The translations under genes and the position numbers were made by a program. Source: Eubacteriales Family XIII. Incertae Sedis bacterium (GTDB lineage: Bacteria; Bacillota; Clostridia; Peptostreptococcales; Anaerovoracaceae). Taken from it: a stretch of DNA of 8,722 bases. This document shows, in pieces, positions 1 to 7,121 of this stretch. The notes under the pieces were generated by a model. The model was given only the letters and a program-made list of their open reading frames with translations, was not told the origin of the DNA and searched no databases. How positions within the stretch are numbered: position 1 is the stretch's first letter; each line of letters opens with the position of its first letter. Location: the NCBI GenBank assembly GCA_031254995.1, contig JAIRTJ010000111.1, forward strand, positions 1 through 8,722, read 5' to 3'.

Positions 1-1071
1 ACGCGGCTCGGGTCCGATCCCGAAATGGCCGCGAAGTACATCGACGTCGCCGAAAAACATGTGGCGCCAACCATGTGCGCGATCGACAAGGTGGACCTCG
101 GAGCGGTCTTCTCCGGAGATATGCCGGATACGCCGGACGCGTTCATCTGGTCCTCCGTTCCCTGCGACAATTCCAGAATCGCCTATCCCGCGATCGAGGA
201 ATACTTGGCGGAGCGCGGTTGCGTGAGCCTTCGAGTGGACATTCCGTTCCGCAAGGATAAGAGGGGCTACGACTATATCGCTTCTCAGTACAAGGATATG
301 ATCCCCGAGATCGAGAAGTTGGCGGGACAATCATTTGATTACGGTCGTTTCAAGGAGGCCATGGAGATCTCAAACGAGACGATGGAATACATGAAAAAGA
401 TCGCCGACCTTCGCAAGCTGAAACCCTGTCCGTTGCCGGGACGTTTGCTCGTGCTCAACGAGATGATTCCGTCGATGGGCGGTCATCCCGCAATGCTCGA
501 GTTCGTCAAGAAGCAATACGAGATGGGTAAGATGCTCGTGGATATGGGTATGTCCGCTTCCGGCGCACAACCCGAGAAGTTCCGCGTATCTTGGTTGCAG
601 AACATGCTGTGGAGCAATGTCGCCACTTTGGATTGGCTCGAAAAGAAATACGGCGCGACGGTCGTCATGGACGCATTCGGTTATCAAGAGACCTATCCGT
701 TCACAAACACGGACGATCTGGACACGTCGCTCTACAACCTTGCGCAGAGAACGCTCGCGCTGCCGATGATTCACGGCGCGTCAGGTCCCATCGAGGACTA
801 CGTAAATCTCGTCGACCAGGTCATGGGCGATTACAGCGTCGATGTTTCGATGTTTGTAGGTCATGTGGGTTGCAAGCACACTTGGGCCGCGGGCAAGGTC
901 GTCACGGACATGGTGCAGGAGAAGTACGGGATACCGACGCTCTACATCGACGTGGACGCGGTGGACGCGCGATACAAGCCCAAGGAAGAGATAAGGCAGA
1001 TCATCGGGGATTTCATGGACAATATCGTCGAGCAAAAGGAAAAGGGCAACTATCCCCCGAAGGCTGTGTAG
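1..1071 (+). CDS. 2-hydroxyacyl-CoA dehydratase / benzoyl-CoA reductase family, large subunit (5' end missing)
   Basis: The frame is open from the first base, and 356 residues are visible. Aligned with the paralogue starting at 8273, this gene lacks about 83 N-terminal residues, so the full protein would be near 440. The ATG at 25 is internal, because homology continues upstream of it. The superfamily (COG1775-type: HgdA/HgdB, FldB/FldC, BcrB/BcrC) forms cytoplasmic heterodimers in which [4Fe-4S] clusters drive ketyl-radical dehydration of (R)-2-hydroxyacyl-CoA or reduction of aromatic CoA esters. Visible signs are the SSVPCDNSR motif (Cys at 163-165), GHVGCKH (Cys at 871-873), and a C-terminal part with the family pattern GIPTLYIDVD followed by a helical end. 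The two cysteines are candidate cluster ligands. The small-subunit partner is expected just upstream, outside the window. Dehydratase and reductase members cannot be told apart here. Family assignment is solid; substrate is unknown. Confidence 0.85.
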   Translation, partial: TRLGSDPEMAAKYIDVAEKHVAPTMCAIDKVDLGAVFSGDMPDTPDAFIWSSVPCDNSRIAYPAIEEYLAERGCVSLRVDIPFRKDKRGYDYIASQYKDMIPEIEKLAGQSFDYGRFKEAMEISNETMEYMKKIADLRKLKPCPLPGRLLVLNEMIPSMGGHPAMLEFVKKQYEMGKMLVDMGMSASGAQPEKFRVSWLQNMLWSNVATLDWLEKKYGATVVMDAFGYQETYPFTNTDDLDTSLYNLAQRTLALPMIHGASGPIEDYVNLVDQVMGDYSVDVSMFVGHVGCKHTWAAGKVVTDMVQEKYGIPTLYIDVDAVDARYKPKEEIRQIIGDFMDNIVEQKEKGNYPPKAV

Positions 1072-1083
1072 AAGAGAGAACTG

Positions 1084-1099
1084 CGGCCGGATAAGGCCG
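1084..1099 (+). other. small GC-rich hairpin between gene 1 and the ATPase gene
   Basis: CGGCC (1084-1088) and GGCCG (1095-1099) are perfect inverted repeats around a 6-base loop, GGATAA. No T-run follows, so it does not look like an intrinsic terminator. It lies in the 54-base gap before the ATPase gene and could act in mRNA processing or stability. A 5-bp stem in GC-rich DNA can easily arise by chance. Confidence 0.3.
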
Positions 1100-1112
1100 A
1101 ACGAACGAGAAT

Positions 1113-1119
1113 GGAGGAG
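1113..1119 (+). promoter_or_regulatory. ribosome binding site deciding the ATPase start
   Basis: GGAGGAG ends six bases before the ATG at 1126. It lies inside what would be the coding sequence if the ATG at 1111 were used, and that upstream ATG has no comparable site. This favours 1126 as the start. Confidence 0.75.
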
Positions 1120-1125
1120 AACGCA

Positions 1126-1887
1126 ATGTGTGCGGTAAAGAAAATCGCCGTAACAGGCAAAGGTGGTACAGGAAAGACCGTGCTTGCCACGCTTCTGATC
1201 AATATGTTGGCCGGCCAAGACGTCAAGGTACTCGCCATTGACGCGGACTCGGCCATGAGTTTGCCCTATACGCTCGGGATCGAGGTTCCGAGCACGGTGA
1301 GCGAGGTTCGCAAGGCCTTGGTCGGTTCAGAGCAAGCGAAGCAATCGTTGGTCGACGGAGGGCCGACGAAGTCAGTCATGCGGGATATCCTCGCGAAGGG
1401 CGACGGATTTGATCTCTTGGCGATGGGACGACCGGAGGAACCCGGGTGCTTCTGCGCGGTCAACGATTTGCTTCGCTTCGGCATCGATTCCCTGACGGGC
1501 GATTACGACATCGTGATCATCGACGGGGAAGCGGGACCCGAACAACTCAATCGCAGGGTGCTTAGGAGCATCGATCTGTTGCTCGTAGTATCCGATATGT
1601 CGGCGCGAAGTCTTGAAACGGCCGCGGGCATCATCAAGGTCGCGCAGAATTACGAGGATACGGAACGCGTAAAGCATACGGGTCTTATCCTGAATCGCGT
1701 GCGCGACGATGTCCCGCGCGAAGAACTGCTGAAAAAGGCCGGCGTCCCCGTATTCGGAGAGATACCCGAGGACGACGACGTGAACCGGTATGATCGCGAA
1801 GGAATCAGCCTCAGAACACTGAGTGCGGACGCAAAGGCCGTAAAGGCCGCAGCGGATATCCTCAAAAAAGCGAAAGCGTTGGACTGA
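1126..1887 (+). CDS. CooC/MinD-type P-loop ATPase (metallocluster maturation or activation factor)
   Basis: This is a 253-residue soluble SIMIBI-class ATPase. A deviant Walker A, GKGGTGKT (residues 11-18), carries the signature lysine. DADS (39-42) and the Walker B-like IIDGEAG (Asp133) follow. PGCFCAVNDLL contains Cys108-x-Cys110, matching the metal-binding CxC at the dimer interface of CooC, the factor that uses ATP for nickel insertion into carbon monoxide dehydrogenase. Length and order fit CooC. No CODH gene is in the window. The gene follows a dehydratase large subunit and precedes fadN, so its client may be the dehydratase or reductase (inference). It is not the usual dehydratase activator, which is an ASKHA-fold ATPase with a cluster between subunits. 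The start at 1126 is chosen over 1111 because of the GGAGGAG. Family confidence is high; client and metal are unknown. Confidence 0.85.
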   Translation: MCAVKKIAVTGKGGTGKTVLATLLINMLAGQDVKVLAIDADSAMSLPYTLGIEVPSTVSEVRKALVGSEQAKQSLVDGGPTKSVMRDILAKGDGFDLLAMGRPEEPGCFCAVNDLLRFGIDSLTGDYDIVIIDGEAGPEQLNRRVLRSIDLLLVVSDMSARSLETAAGIIKVAQNYEDTERVKHTGLILNRVRDDVPREELLKKAGVPVFGEIPEDDDVNRYDREGISLRTLSADAKAVKAAADILKKAKALD

Positions 1888-1891
1888 GTTT

Positions 1892-1906
1892 GCCGCATCG
1901 AGCGGC
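1892..1906 (+). other. small GC-rich hairpin between the ATPase gene and fadN
   Basis: GCCGC (1892-1896) and GCGGC (1902-1906) pair around the loop ATCGA, with a possible additional T-G pair outside. It starts five bases after the ATPase stop. There is no T-run, so it is not a convincing terminator. Together with the hairpin at 1084 it brackets the ATPase gene, but both stems are short. Confidence 0.3.
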
Positions 1907-1928
1907 GCGACGCGAGAAATGGTATCTG

Positions 1929-1934
1929 AAAGGA
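1929..1934 (+). promoter_or_regulatory. ribosome binding site deciding the fadN start
   Basis: AAAGGA lies 11 bases before the ATG at 1946 and within the reading frame of the alternative ATG at 1919. The 1919 codon has only a weak CGAGAA upstream. Starting at 1946 also puts the Rossmann glycine motif close to the N-terminus, as is usual in the family. Confidence 0.6.
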
Positions 1935-1945
1935 CGGAATATAAC

Positions 1946-4300
1946 ATGGTGAATAAGATACAAAAAGTAGCCGTTCTCGGCGCGGGCGTTATGGGCAGCA
2001 CCCTCGCCGGGCTGATTGTGGGTTCGGGCGCGAAGGTGTTGATGCTCGATATCGTACCGCCCAAATTGACCGATGAGGACAAGGCGAAAGGATTGAAAAA
2101 GAAGAGCCCGGAATTCCGAAACAAATTTGCCTTGGCCGGCATCGCGCGGCTTCAGGACAAGCGGATGGGGATGTTGTTTTCAAAGACCCAATTGCCGTTG
2201 ATCGAAGCGGGCAATTTTGAAGACGACATCGAGCGCCTCGCGGAGTGCGACTGGATACTCGAGGTGGTGACGGAGCGTCTCGACATCAAGCAAGGCGTCA
2301 TGAAACAGGTCGCGCAGTATCGCCGAAAGGGGAGCATAGTATCGACAAATACGTCGGGAATACCGATTGCGTCCATCGCGGAAGGGCAGGATGACGAATT
2401 CATGCAACATTTTCTCGGCACGCATTTCTTCAATCCGCCGAGATTCATGCACCTCTTCGAATTGATTCCGAACAAAAAGACTTTGCCCAAGGTCATCGAA
2501 ACGATGTCCGAATTTGCGGATCGTTGCCTCGGGAAGGGCGTCGTCGTCGCGAAGGATACGCCGAATTTCATCGCCAACCGCATAGGTTGCTTCATCTCGC
2601 TCGAGGTCATGCGATTGACGGAAAAATACGACTACGACATTCCGACCGTCGATCTGTTGACGGGTCCGGTCATGGGACATCCTAAGAGCGCGACCTACAA
2701 GACCGGCGACATGGTGGGACTCGACGTGTTTTGGCATGTGGCGGGAAACGTCGTGGCGTCGGATGTCTCGGATGAGGAGCGAAAGCGTTTTGAAACGCCT
2801 CAGTTCATGAAGGATCTGATCGACGCGGGCGCGTACGGAGATAAGACGAAGAGGGGCTTCTACAAGAAAGAGAAAGACGAAAACGGCAAGAGAAAACGAT
2901 ACGTCTACGATCGGAAGAAGAAAGATTATGTGCCTCTTGAGAAAGTCTCCATCCCCGAAGTCGACGAGGCGAAGAAGAGCAAGAACAAATACGCCGCGTT
3001 GGTGTACGGCGACAGCGAATACAACAAGTTCGCTTGGGAGGTCATTCGCGCGTTGCTCCTGTACTCCGCGGAGATGGTTCCCGAGATCGCGGACGACTAC
3101 ATGGAGATCGACAAGGCGACGCATTGGGGATTCAACATGAAGGACGGACCGTTCAAGACATGGGATCTCATAGGCGTCGAAAAGTCCGTGGCGAGAATGA
3201 AGGAAGAGGGATTCAAGATTCCCAAATGGGTCGAGAAGCGGCTCAAAGAGGGTAAGACATCCTTCTATACCGAGGAGAACCGACGCTTCACGGATTATAT
3301 CAAGCTTGAGAAGAAGACGCCTAAGATCGTCGATTCCAATGCCGACGCGAACTTGCGCGATCTCGGCGACGGCGTCTTGTTGATAGAATTCATATCCCGC
3401 GGCAACTCCCTTTCAATGGAAACTATGGAGATGTTTGACAAGGCGATGGATGTCTATCTGGCCAAGGATGAGTGGAAAGGGCTTGTGATCGGAAATCAAG
3501 GGCAAATGTTCAGCGCGGGCGCCAATCTGGTCGCGATCGCGATGGGCATCGATCAGAAGGATTGGAAGGCCATCGAAGACGGGATCTCAGCCTATCAAAA
3601 CACGAATATGCGTCTAAAGTATTTCGGGAAGCCGGTCGTCGTCGCGCCGTTCAGTCGCGTGCTCGGCGGAGGCGCGGAATGCACGATGCATGCGGATTTT
3701 GCGACAGCTAGCGTGGAAACCTACATGGGGCTCGTCGAAGCGGGCGTCGGATTGTTGCCCGGCGCGGGCGGAAACAAGGAATTCCTGATTCGGTTCTCCG
3801 AGACGGCGGCTTCGAACAAGCCGATCGACTTGTTGCCGAAATACCTTGAGGCCTGGCAGGCGGTCTCCACCGCGACGCTTGCGACAAACGCATTTGACGC
3901 GATCGACAAACACTTCCTGCGCGCGTCGCAGACGAAGGTCGTCATGAATGCGGATGCGATCATCGACGAAGCGAAAAAGAAGGTATTGCAACTCGACGCG
4001 GACGGCTATATGCCTCCGGCGCCGGCGCGCATCACCGTTCTCGGCGACTACGGGTACGGCGTTGCGGTCGCCGGTCTCAAGGGCATGACAGACGGCGGTT
4101 TCGCTTCGGAATACGACGCCTTTATCTCGAAAAAGATCGCATGGGTCATGAGCGGAGGCAATGTGCTGAAGGGGACGGTTGTGGACGAACAATATCTGCT
4201 TGATCTGGAAAGAGAAGCATTCCTCAGCCTTTCGGGAGAGGAGAGAACCAAGGATCGTATCGTACACATGATGCTGGCGGGAAAGCCGCTGCGTAACTAA
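1946..4300 (+). CDS. fadN: FadN-type 3-hydroxyacyl-CoA dehydrogenase / enoyl-CoA hydratase
   Basis: This 784-residue bifunctional beta-oxidation enzyme hydrates 2-enoyl-CoA to 3-hydroxyacyl-CoA and oxidises it to 3-oxoacyl-CoA with NAD. The dehydrogenase domain comes first, as in Bacillus FadN and opposite to E. coli FadB. It shows GAGVMG (12-17), NTSG with Ser137, HFFNPP with His160, Glu172 twelve residues later, and NRIG with Asn211, which match the catalytic Ser, His, Glu and Asn of HAD enzymes. A lysine-rich linker and the second dehydrogenase helical domain (DKATHWGF, then GPFKTWDLIGV) follow. The crotonase domain spans roughly 470-650, with the oxyanion segment FSAGANL (522-528), LGGGAEC with Glu578, and LVEAGVG with Glu598. 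These glutamates are spaced 20 apart like crotonase Glu144 and Glu164, so both activities look intact. Length is close to Bacillus FadN. Thirteen bases separate it from the thiolase gene. Chain-length or aromatic preference is unknown. Confidence 0.93.
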   Translation: MVNKIQKVAVLGAGVMGSTLAGLIVGSGAKVLMLDIVPPKLTDEDKAKGLKKKSPEFRNKFALAGIARLQDKRMGMLFSKTQLPLIEAGNFEDDIERLAECDWILEVVTERLDIKQGVMKQVAQYRRKGSIVSTNTSGIPIASIAEGQDDEFMQHFLGTHFFNPPRFMHLFELIPNKKTLPKVIETMSEFADRCLGKGVVVAKDTPNFIANRIGCFISLEVMRLTEKYDYDIPTVDLLTGPVMGHPKSATYKTGDMVGLDVFWHVAGNVVASDVSDEERKRFETPQFMKDLIDAGAYGDKTKRGFYKKEKDENGKRKRYVYDRKKKDYVPLEKVSIPEVDEAKKSKNKYAALVYGDSEYNKFAWEVIRALLLYSAEMVPEIADDYMEIDKATHWGFNMKDGPFKTWDLIGVEKSVARMKEEGFKIPKWVEKRLKEGKTSFYTEENRRFTDYIKLEKKTPKIVDSNADANLRDLGDGVLLIEFISRGNSLSMETMEMFDKAMDVYLAKDEWKGLVIGNQGQMFSAGANLVAIAMGIDQKDWKAIEDGISAYQNTNMRLKYFGKPVVVAPFSRVLGGGAECTMHADFATASVETYMGLVEAGVGLLPGAGGNKEFLIRFSETAASNKPIDLLPKYLEAWQAVSTATLATNAFDAIDKHFLRASQTKVVMNADAIIDEAKKKVLQLDADGYMPPAPARITVLGDYGYGVAVAGLKGMTDGGFASEYDAFISKKIAWVMSGGNVLKGTVVDEQYLLDLEREAFLSLSGEERTKDRIVHMMLAGKPLRN

Positions 4301-4313
4301 GGAGGGCGAAAAT

Positions 4314-5492
4314 ATGTATGAAGCTGTAATCGTTGCCTGCGGGCGTTCGCCCATAGGTCGCGCAAATAAAGGAACGCTGAAAGATACCAGGCCGGAGGAT
4401 CTCGCGGCGCAGGTGCTCAAGGGCGTGCTCGCGCAAGTTCCGAAAGCGGATCCGAAAAGCATAGAGGACTTTGTGCTCGGTTGCGCGTTTCCTGAAGCGG
4501 AGCAGGGCTTGAACGTTGCGCGAATGGTGTGGCTCAGAGCGGGGCTTCCGGTCAGCGTGCCGGGTCAAACGGTCAATCGATTCTGTGCGTCGGGCTTGCA
4601 ATCCATCGCTATAGCGGCCGCGAATATCAGAGCCGGCATGAACCGGACGATTCTCGCGGGCGGCGTCGAGTCGATGTCGACCGTACCGATGGCCGGAAAC
4701 GTTCAAGCGCCGAATCCGTGGCTTGCGGAGAACAACCCTGACGCCTATATCAGCATGGGCATCACCGCGGAAAACGTCGCGGAGAAGTACGGCGTATCGA
4801 GGGAAGATCAGGATGCATTCGCGGCGGAGAGCCATCGCAAGGCGGCGGAGGCTCAGGCTGCGGGCAAATTCGACAGTCAGATCATTCCGATCGACGCGAA
4901 AGCGGCGACGACGGACAAGAATGGTCTTCCGTCGACGACGACCGTAAAGTTCGAGAAAGACGAATGCATTCGTCCCGACACGACCGCCGAAAGCTTGTCA
5001 AAGCTGAAACCGGTCTTTAAGATGGGCGGTACCGTGACGGCGGGAAACGCTTCTCCGACAAACGACGGAGCGGCGATGGTGTTGATGATGAGCTCGGAAG
5101 AAGCGAAGAAACGCGGTTTGAAACCTCTTGCGCGATTCGCAGGCTTTGCGGTCGCAGGCGTCGATCCCGCCTATATGGGTATCGGTCCCGTCGAGGCGAT
5201 TCCGAAAGCGCTCAAGTCCGCAGATCTGAAACTTTCGGATATCGACCTCATCGAGCTCAACGAAGCATTCGCGGCGCAGTCCATCGCGTGCATTCGCGAG
5301 CTCAAACTCGACCCGGAGAAGACGAACGTGAACGGCGGAGCGATAGCGCTCGGCCATCCGCTCGGATGTTCGGGAGCGTATTTGACGACTAAGCTGATCT
5401 GCGAGCTGATCGCGAGTCGCAAAAAGTACGGTATCGTGAGCATGTGCATCGGCGGCGGCATGGGCGCTGCGGCCGTATTCGAGAAGCTGTAA
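4314..5492 (+). CDS. fadA: thiolase (acetyl-CoA acyltransferase / acetyl-CoA C-acetyltransferase)
   Basis: This is a complete 392-residue type I/II thiolase. It cleaves 3-oxoacyl-CoA with CoA to acetyl-CoA and a shortened acyl-CoA; the biosynthetic direction is also possible. The nucleophile Cys91 is in NRFCASGLQS, and NEAFAAQ is present. GHPLGCSGA carries His348, and CIGGGMG carries the acid/base Cys378. His348 and Cys378 fall at the numbers used for Zoogloea thiolase. GGAGG at 4301-4305, starting right after the fadN stop, sits eight bases before the ATG, so the start is firm and translation is probably strong. Placement straight after fadN mirrors the Bacillus fadN-fadA pair and supports a degradative role. 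Preference for short, long or aromatic 3-oxoacyl-CoA cannot be read from the sequence. Confidence 0.93.
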   Translation: MYEAVIVACGRSPIGRANKGTLKDTRPEDLAAQVLKGVLAQVPKADPKSIEDFVLGCAFPEAEQGLNVARMVWLRAGLPVSVPGQTVNRFCASGLQSIAIAAANIRAGMNRTILAGGVESMSTVPMAGNVQAPNPWLAENNPDAYISMGITAENVAEKYGVSREDQDAFAAESHRKAAEAQAAGKFDSQIIPIDAKAATTDKNGLPSTTTVKFEKDECIRPDTTAESLSKLKPVFKMGGTVTAGNASPTNDGAAMVLMMSSEEAKKRGLKPLARFAGFAVAGVDPAYMGIGPVEAIPKALKSADLKLSDIDLIELNEAFAAQSIACIRELKLDPEKTNVNGGAIALGHPLGCSGAYLTTKLICELIASRKKYGIVSMCIGGGMGAAAVFEKL

Positions 5493-5495
5493 ATC

Positions 5496-5502
5496 GGCGA
5501 GG
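5496..5502 (+). promoter_or_regulatory. weak ribosome binding site for the CoA ligase, favouring the GTG at 5511
   Basis: GGCGAGG ends eight bases before the GTG at 5511 but only two bases before the alternative GTG at 5505, so 5511 is preferred. It is weaker than the sites of the neighbouring genes and drives a GTG start, which suggests lower translation of the ligase. Confidence 0.55.
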
Positions 5503-5510
5503 TAGTGATT

Positions 5511-7085
5511 GTGTTTTCGACGACTCTTATCGCGAATATGTTGGAAGGCATCGGAAGTTTTCGCGTACATTTTTTCGGAAACAGAGAGGCTGTTTACGAC
5601 TATGACAATCAAGCCCATTACACGTACAAGGATATGGCTGTGCGTTCGGATCGGCTTGGGGGTTTTCTGCTTGAAGAGTTGAGGTTGACCAAGGGAGATC
5701 GGGTCGCGTTCGTTTCCGAGAACGCGATCCCGTTCCTTGATTGTTTCTTTATGAGTTATTGCAGCGGAATTGTCATGGTCACTTACAATTTCCTTCTCGG
5801 CAAAAGCAATCTCGCGCAGATGGTTGGGCGCGAAGAGCCGCGCGTGATTTTCTATTCCGAGCGATGCAGGGAACTCATTGAGGATTTGCGCGAGACGCAT
5901 CCTGAGATCGAATTCATCTCGATCATCGGAAAACGCGACGCGCGCGATCGCTACGACTACGACGACATCATGGATTATCGTTCTTCGGAGGATCTCGAAT
6001 ACGATGCTCCGGGTTTTGAAGATATCCAGATGCTGATTCATACGGGAGGCACGACAGGGGAACCCAAGGCCGCGATGCTCAGCTATCGAGCGCTGTTTTT
6101 CAACATGATCAGCCAGATATTGACCTGTGAGATCACATCGAAGGATTCCGCGCTCGTCGTATTGCCGTTCTTCCACACAGCGGGTTGGAACATCAGCATG
6201 ATGCCGACGCTGCTGACCGGCGGGAGAGTCATCATCACGACGACGTTTGATTCGGAAAAAACGCTCAGGATCATCCGCGAGGAAAAACCGACGCTGATGT
6301 TGGGCGTCGAGACGATCTACCTTGCGCTCGCCGCGCATTCTGATTTTTCGCGAACGGACTTTTCGTCGTTTCGCTGGCTTGTCAGCGGCGCCGCGCCGAT
6401 CAAAAAACGAACGCTTCAGCGTTACTGGGAAAAGGGCGTATGGCTTTTGAACGGCTACGGCATGACGGAAATCGGCCCGAGCAATATGACGCAGCCCATA
6501 TACGAAATGACGCCTGAGCAAATAAGGAAAAAATGGAATTCCGTAGGAAAGCCGATGTTTTTCAATAATGTGCGGATTGTGGACGACGATGGCGTCGACG
6601 TTCCGACGGGCGAGTCCGGCGAGTTGTTGTTTCGGGGATGGCTGACGTTTTCGGGATACTGGCGCAGTGATGAACAGACGGAGGATATCGTCCGGGACGG
6701 TTGGGTTTATACCGGCGATATCGCGCGCAAGGACAAGGACGGATTTTATTACATAATCGGGCGGCGGAAAAACGTTTACATCTCGGGAGGAGAGAATATC
6801 TATCCCGCCGAGATCGAATCGGTGATCGACCGCCATCCCGATGTGGCAATCGTTTGCGTGATCGGCGTTCCCGACGAGGATTGGGGCGAGGTCGGCAAGG
6901 CGCTCATCGTGTTGAAGCCGAACAGAACGGTGAGCAAAGAAGAGATCAGACAGTTTGCAACGGAGCGTTTGCCCTGTATCAAGGTGCCGCGCTATGTTTC
7001 TTTTATTGAGGAGCTTCCCAAGAATTCGATCGACAAGGTCGATTTGCAGATCGTCAATCAACTTTACCGCAATACGGGCGAATAA
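5511..7085 (+). CDS. AMP-forming acyl-CoA ligase (ANL superfamily)
   Basis: This 524-residue enzyme would activate a carboxylic acid to its CoA thioester via an acyl-adenylate, using ATP. Core motifs appear in order: P-loop HTGGTTGEPK (177-186), the aromatic-histidine segment PFFHTAGWN, NGYGMTE (314-320), YTGD with Asp403, GRRKN (417-421), and SGGENIYPAEIE at the start of the C-terminal lid. The catalytic lysine is Lys509 in the near-terminal segment PKNSIDKVD, where the usual Gly before Lys is Asp. Overall it resembles medium/long-chain fatty acid, cyclohexene-carboxylate or aromatic acid ligases of the same length. The substrate is not predictable by eye. The GTG at 5511 is preferred over the GTG at 5505. 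It lies 18 bases after fadA and 36 before the dehydratase small subunit, and probably provides the entry step of the pathway. Confidence 0.9.
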   Translation: MFSTTLIANMLEGIGSFRVHFFGNREAVYDYDNQAHYTYKDMAVRSDRLGGFLLEELRLTKGDRVAFVSENAIPFLDCFFMSYCSGIVMVTYNFLLGKSNLAQMVGREEPRVIFYSERCRELIEDLRETHPEIEFISIIGKRDARDRYDYDDIMDYRSSEDLEYDAPGFEDIQMLIHTGGTTGEPKAAMLSYRALFFNMISQILTCEITSKDSALVVLPFFHTAGWNISMMPTLLTGGRVIITTTFDSEKTLRIIREEKPTLMLGVETIYLALAAHSDFSRTDFSSFRWLVSGAAPIKKRTLQRYWEKGVWLLNGYGMTEIGPSNMTQPIYEMTPEQIRKKWNSVGKPMFFNNVRIVDDDGVDVPTGESGELLFRGWLTFSGYWRSDEQTEDIVRDGWVYTGDIARKDKDGFYYIIGRRKNVYISGGENIYPAEIESVIDRHPDVAIVCVIGVPDEDWGEVGKALIVLKPNRTVSKEEIRQFATERLPCIKVPRYVSFIEELPKNSIDKVDLQIVNQLYRNTGE

Positions 7086-7121
7086 TCCGAGACGTTCGCA
7101 TTGCATTGAGAGGAGGGAAAG

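Noticed and set aside
25..27. ATG at 25 as the true start of the first gene
   Set aside because: The frame is open to base 1, and the eight residues before this ATG align with the paralogue at 8273. The gene is therefore cut by the window edge.
1111..1125. Upstream ATG adding five residues to the CooC-like ATPase
   Set aside because: The GGAGGAG ribosome binding site lies within this segment and is well spaced for the ATG at 1126. The extension is not part of the ATPase fold.
1126..1887. Locus as a carbon monoxide dehydrogenase maturation operon
   Set aside because: The ATPase has CooC features, but no CODH, CooT or CooJ-like gene is present in the window, and the neighbours are acyl-CoA enzymes.
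1892..1906. Intrinsic terminator after the ATPase gene
   Set aside because: The stem is only 5 bp and no T-run follows. The next gene starts 40 bases on in the same direction.
1919..1945. Upstream ATG adding nine residues to FadN
   Set aside because: It has no good ribosome binding site, and an AAAGGA lies between it and the ATG at 1946, which puts the Rossmann motif at the usual N-terminal place.
2846..3000. Lysine-rich stretch in FadN as an inserted domain
   Set aside because: It lies at the linker between the two dehydrogenase helical domains, where FadN-type proteins usually carry a charged linker. Total length matches the family.
2180..4462. Antisense open frames of 314 and 282 codons inside fadN and the start of fadA
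   Set aside because: These are in register with the sense codons and have the same codon-bias origin. They are Arg-rich with no domain signal, while the sense strand encodes intact FadN.
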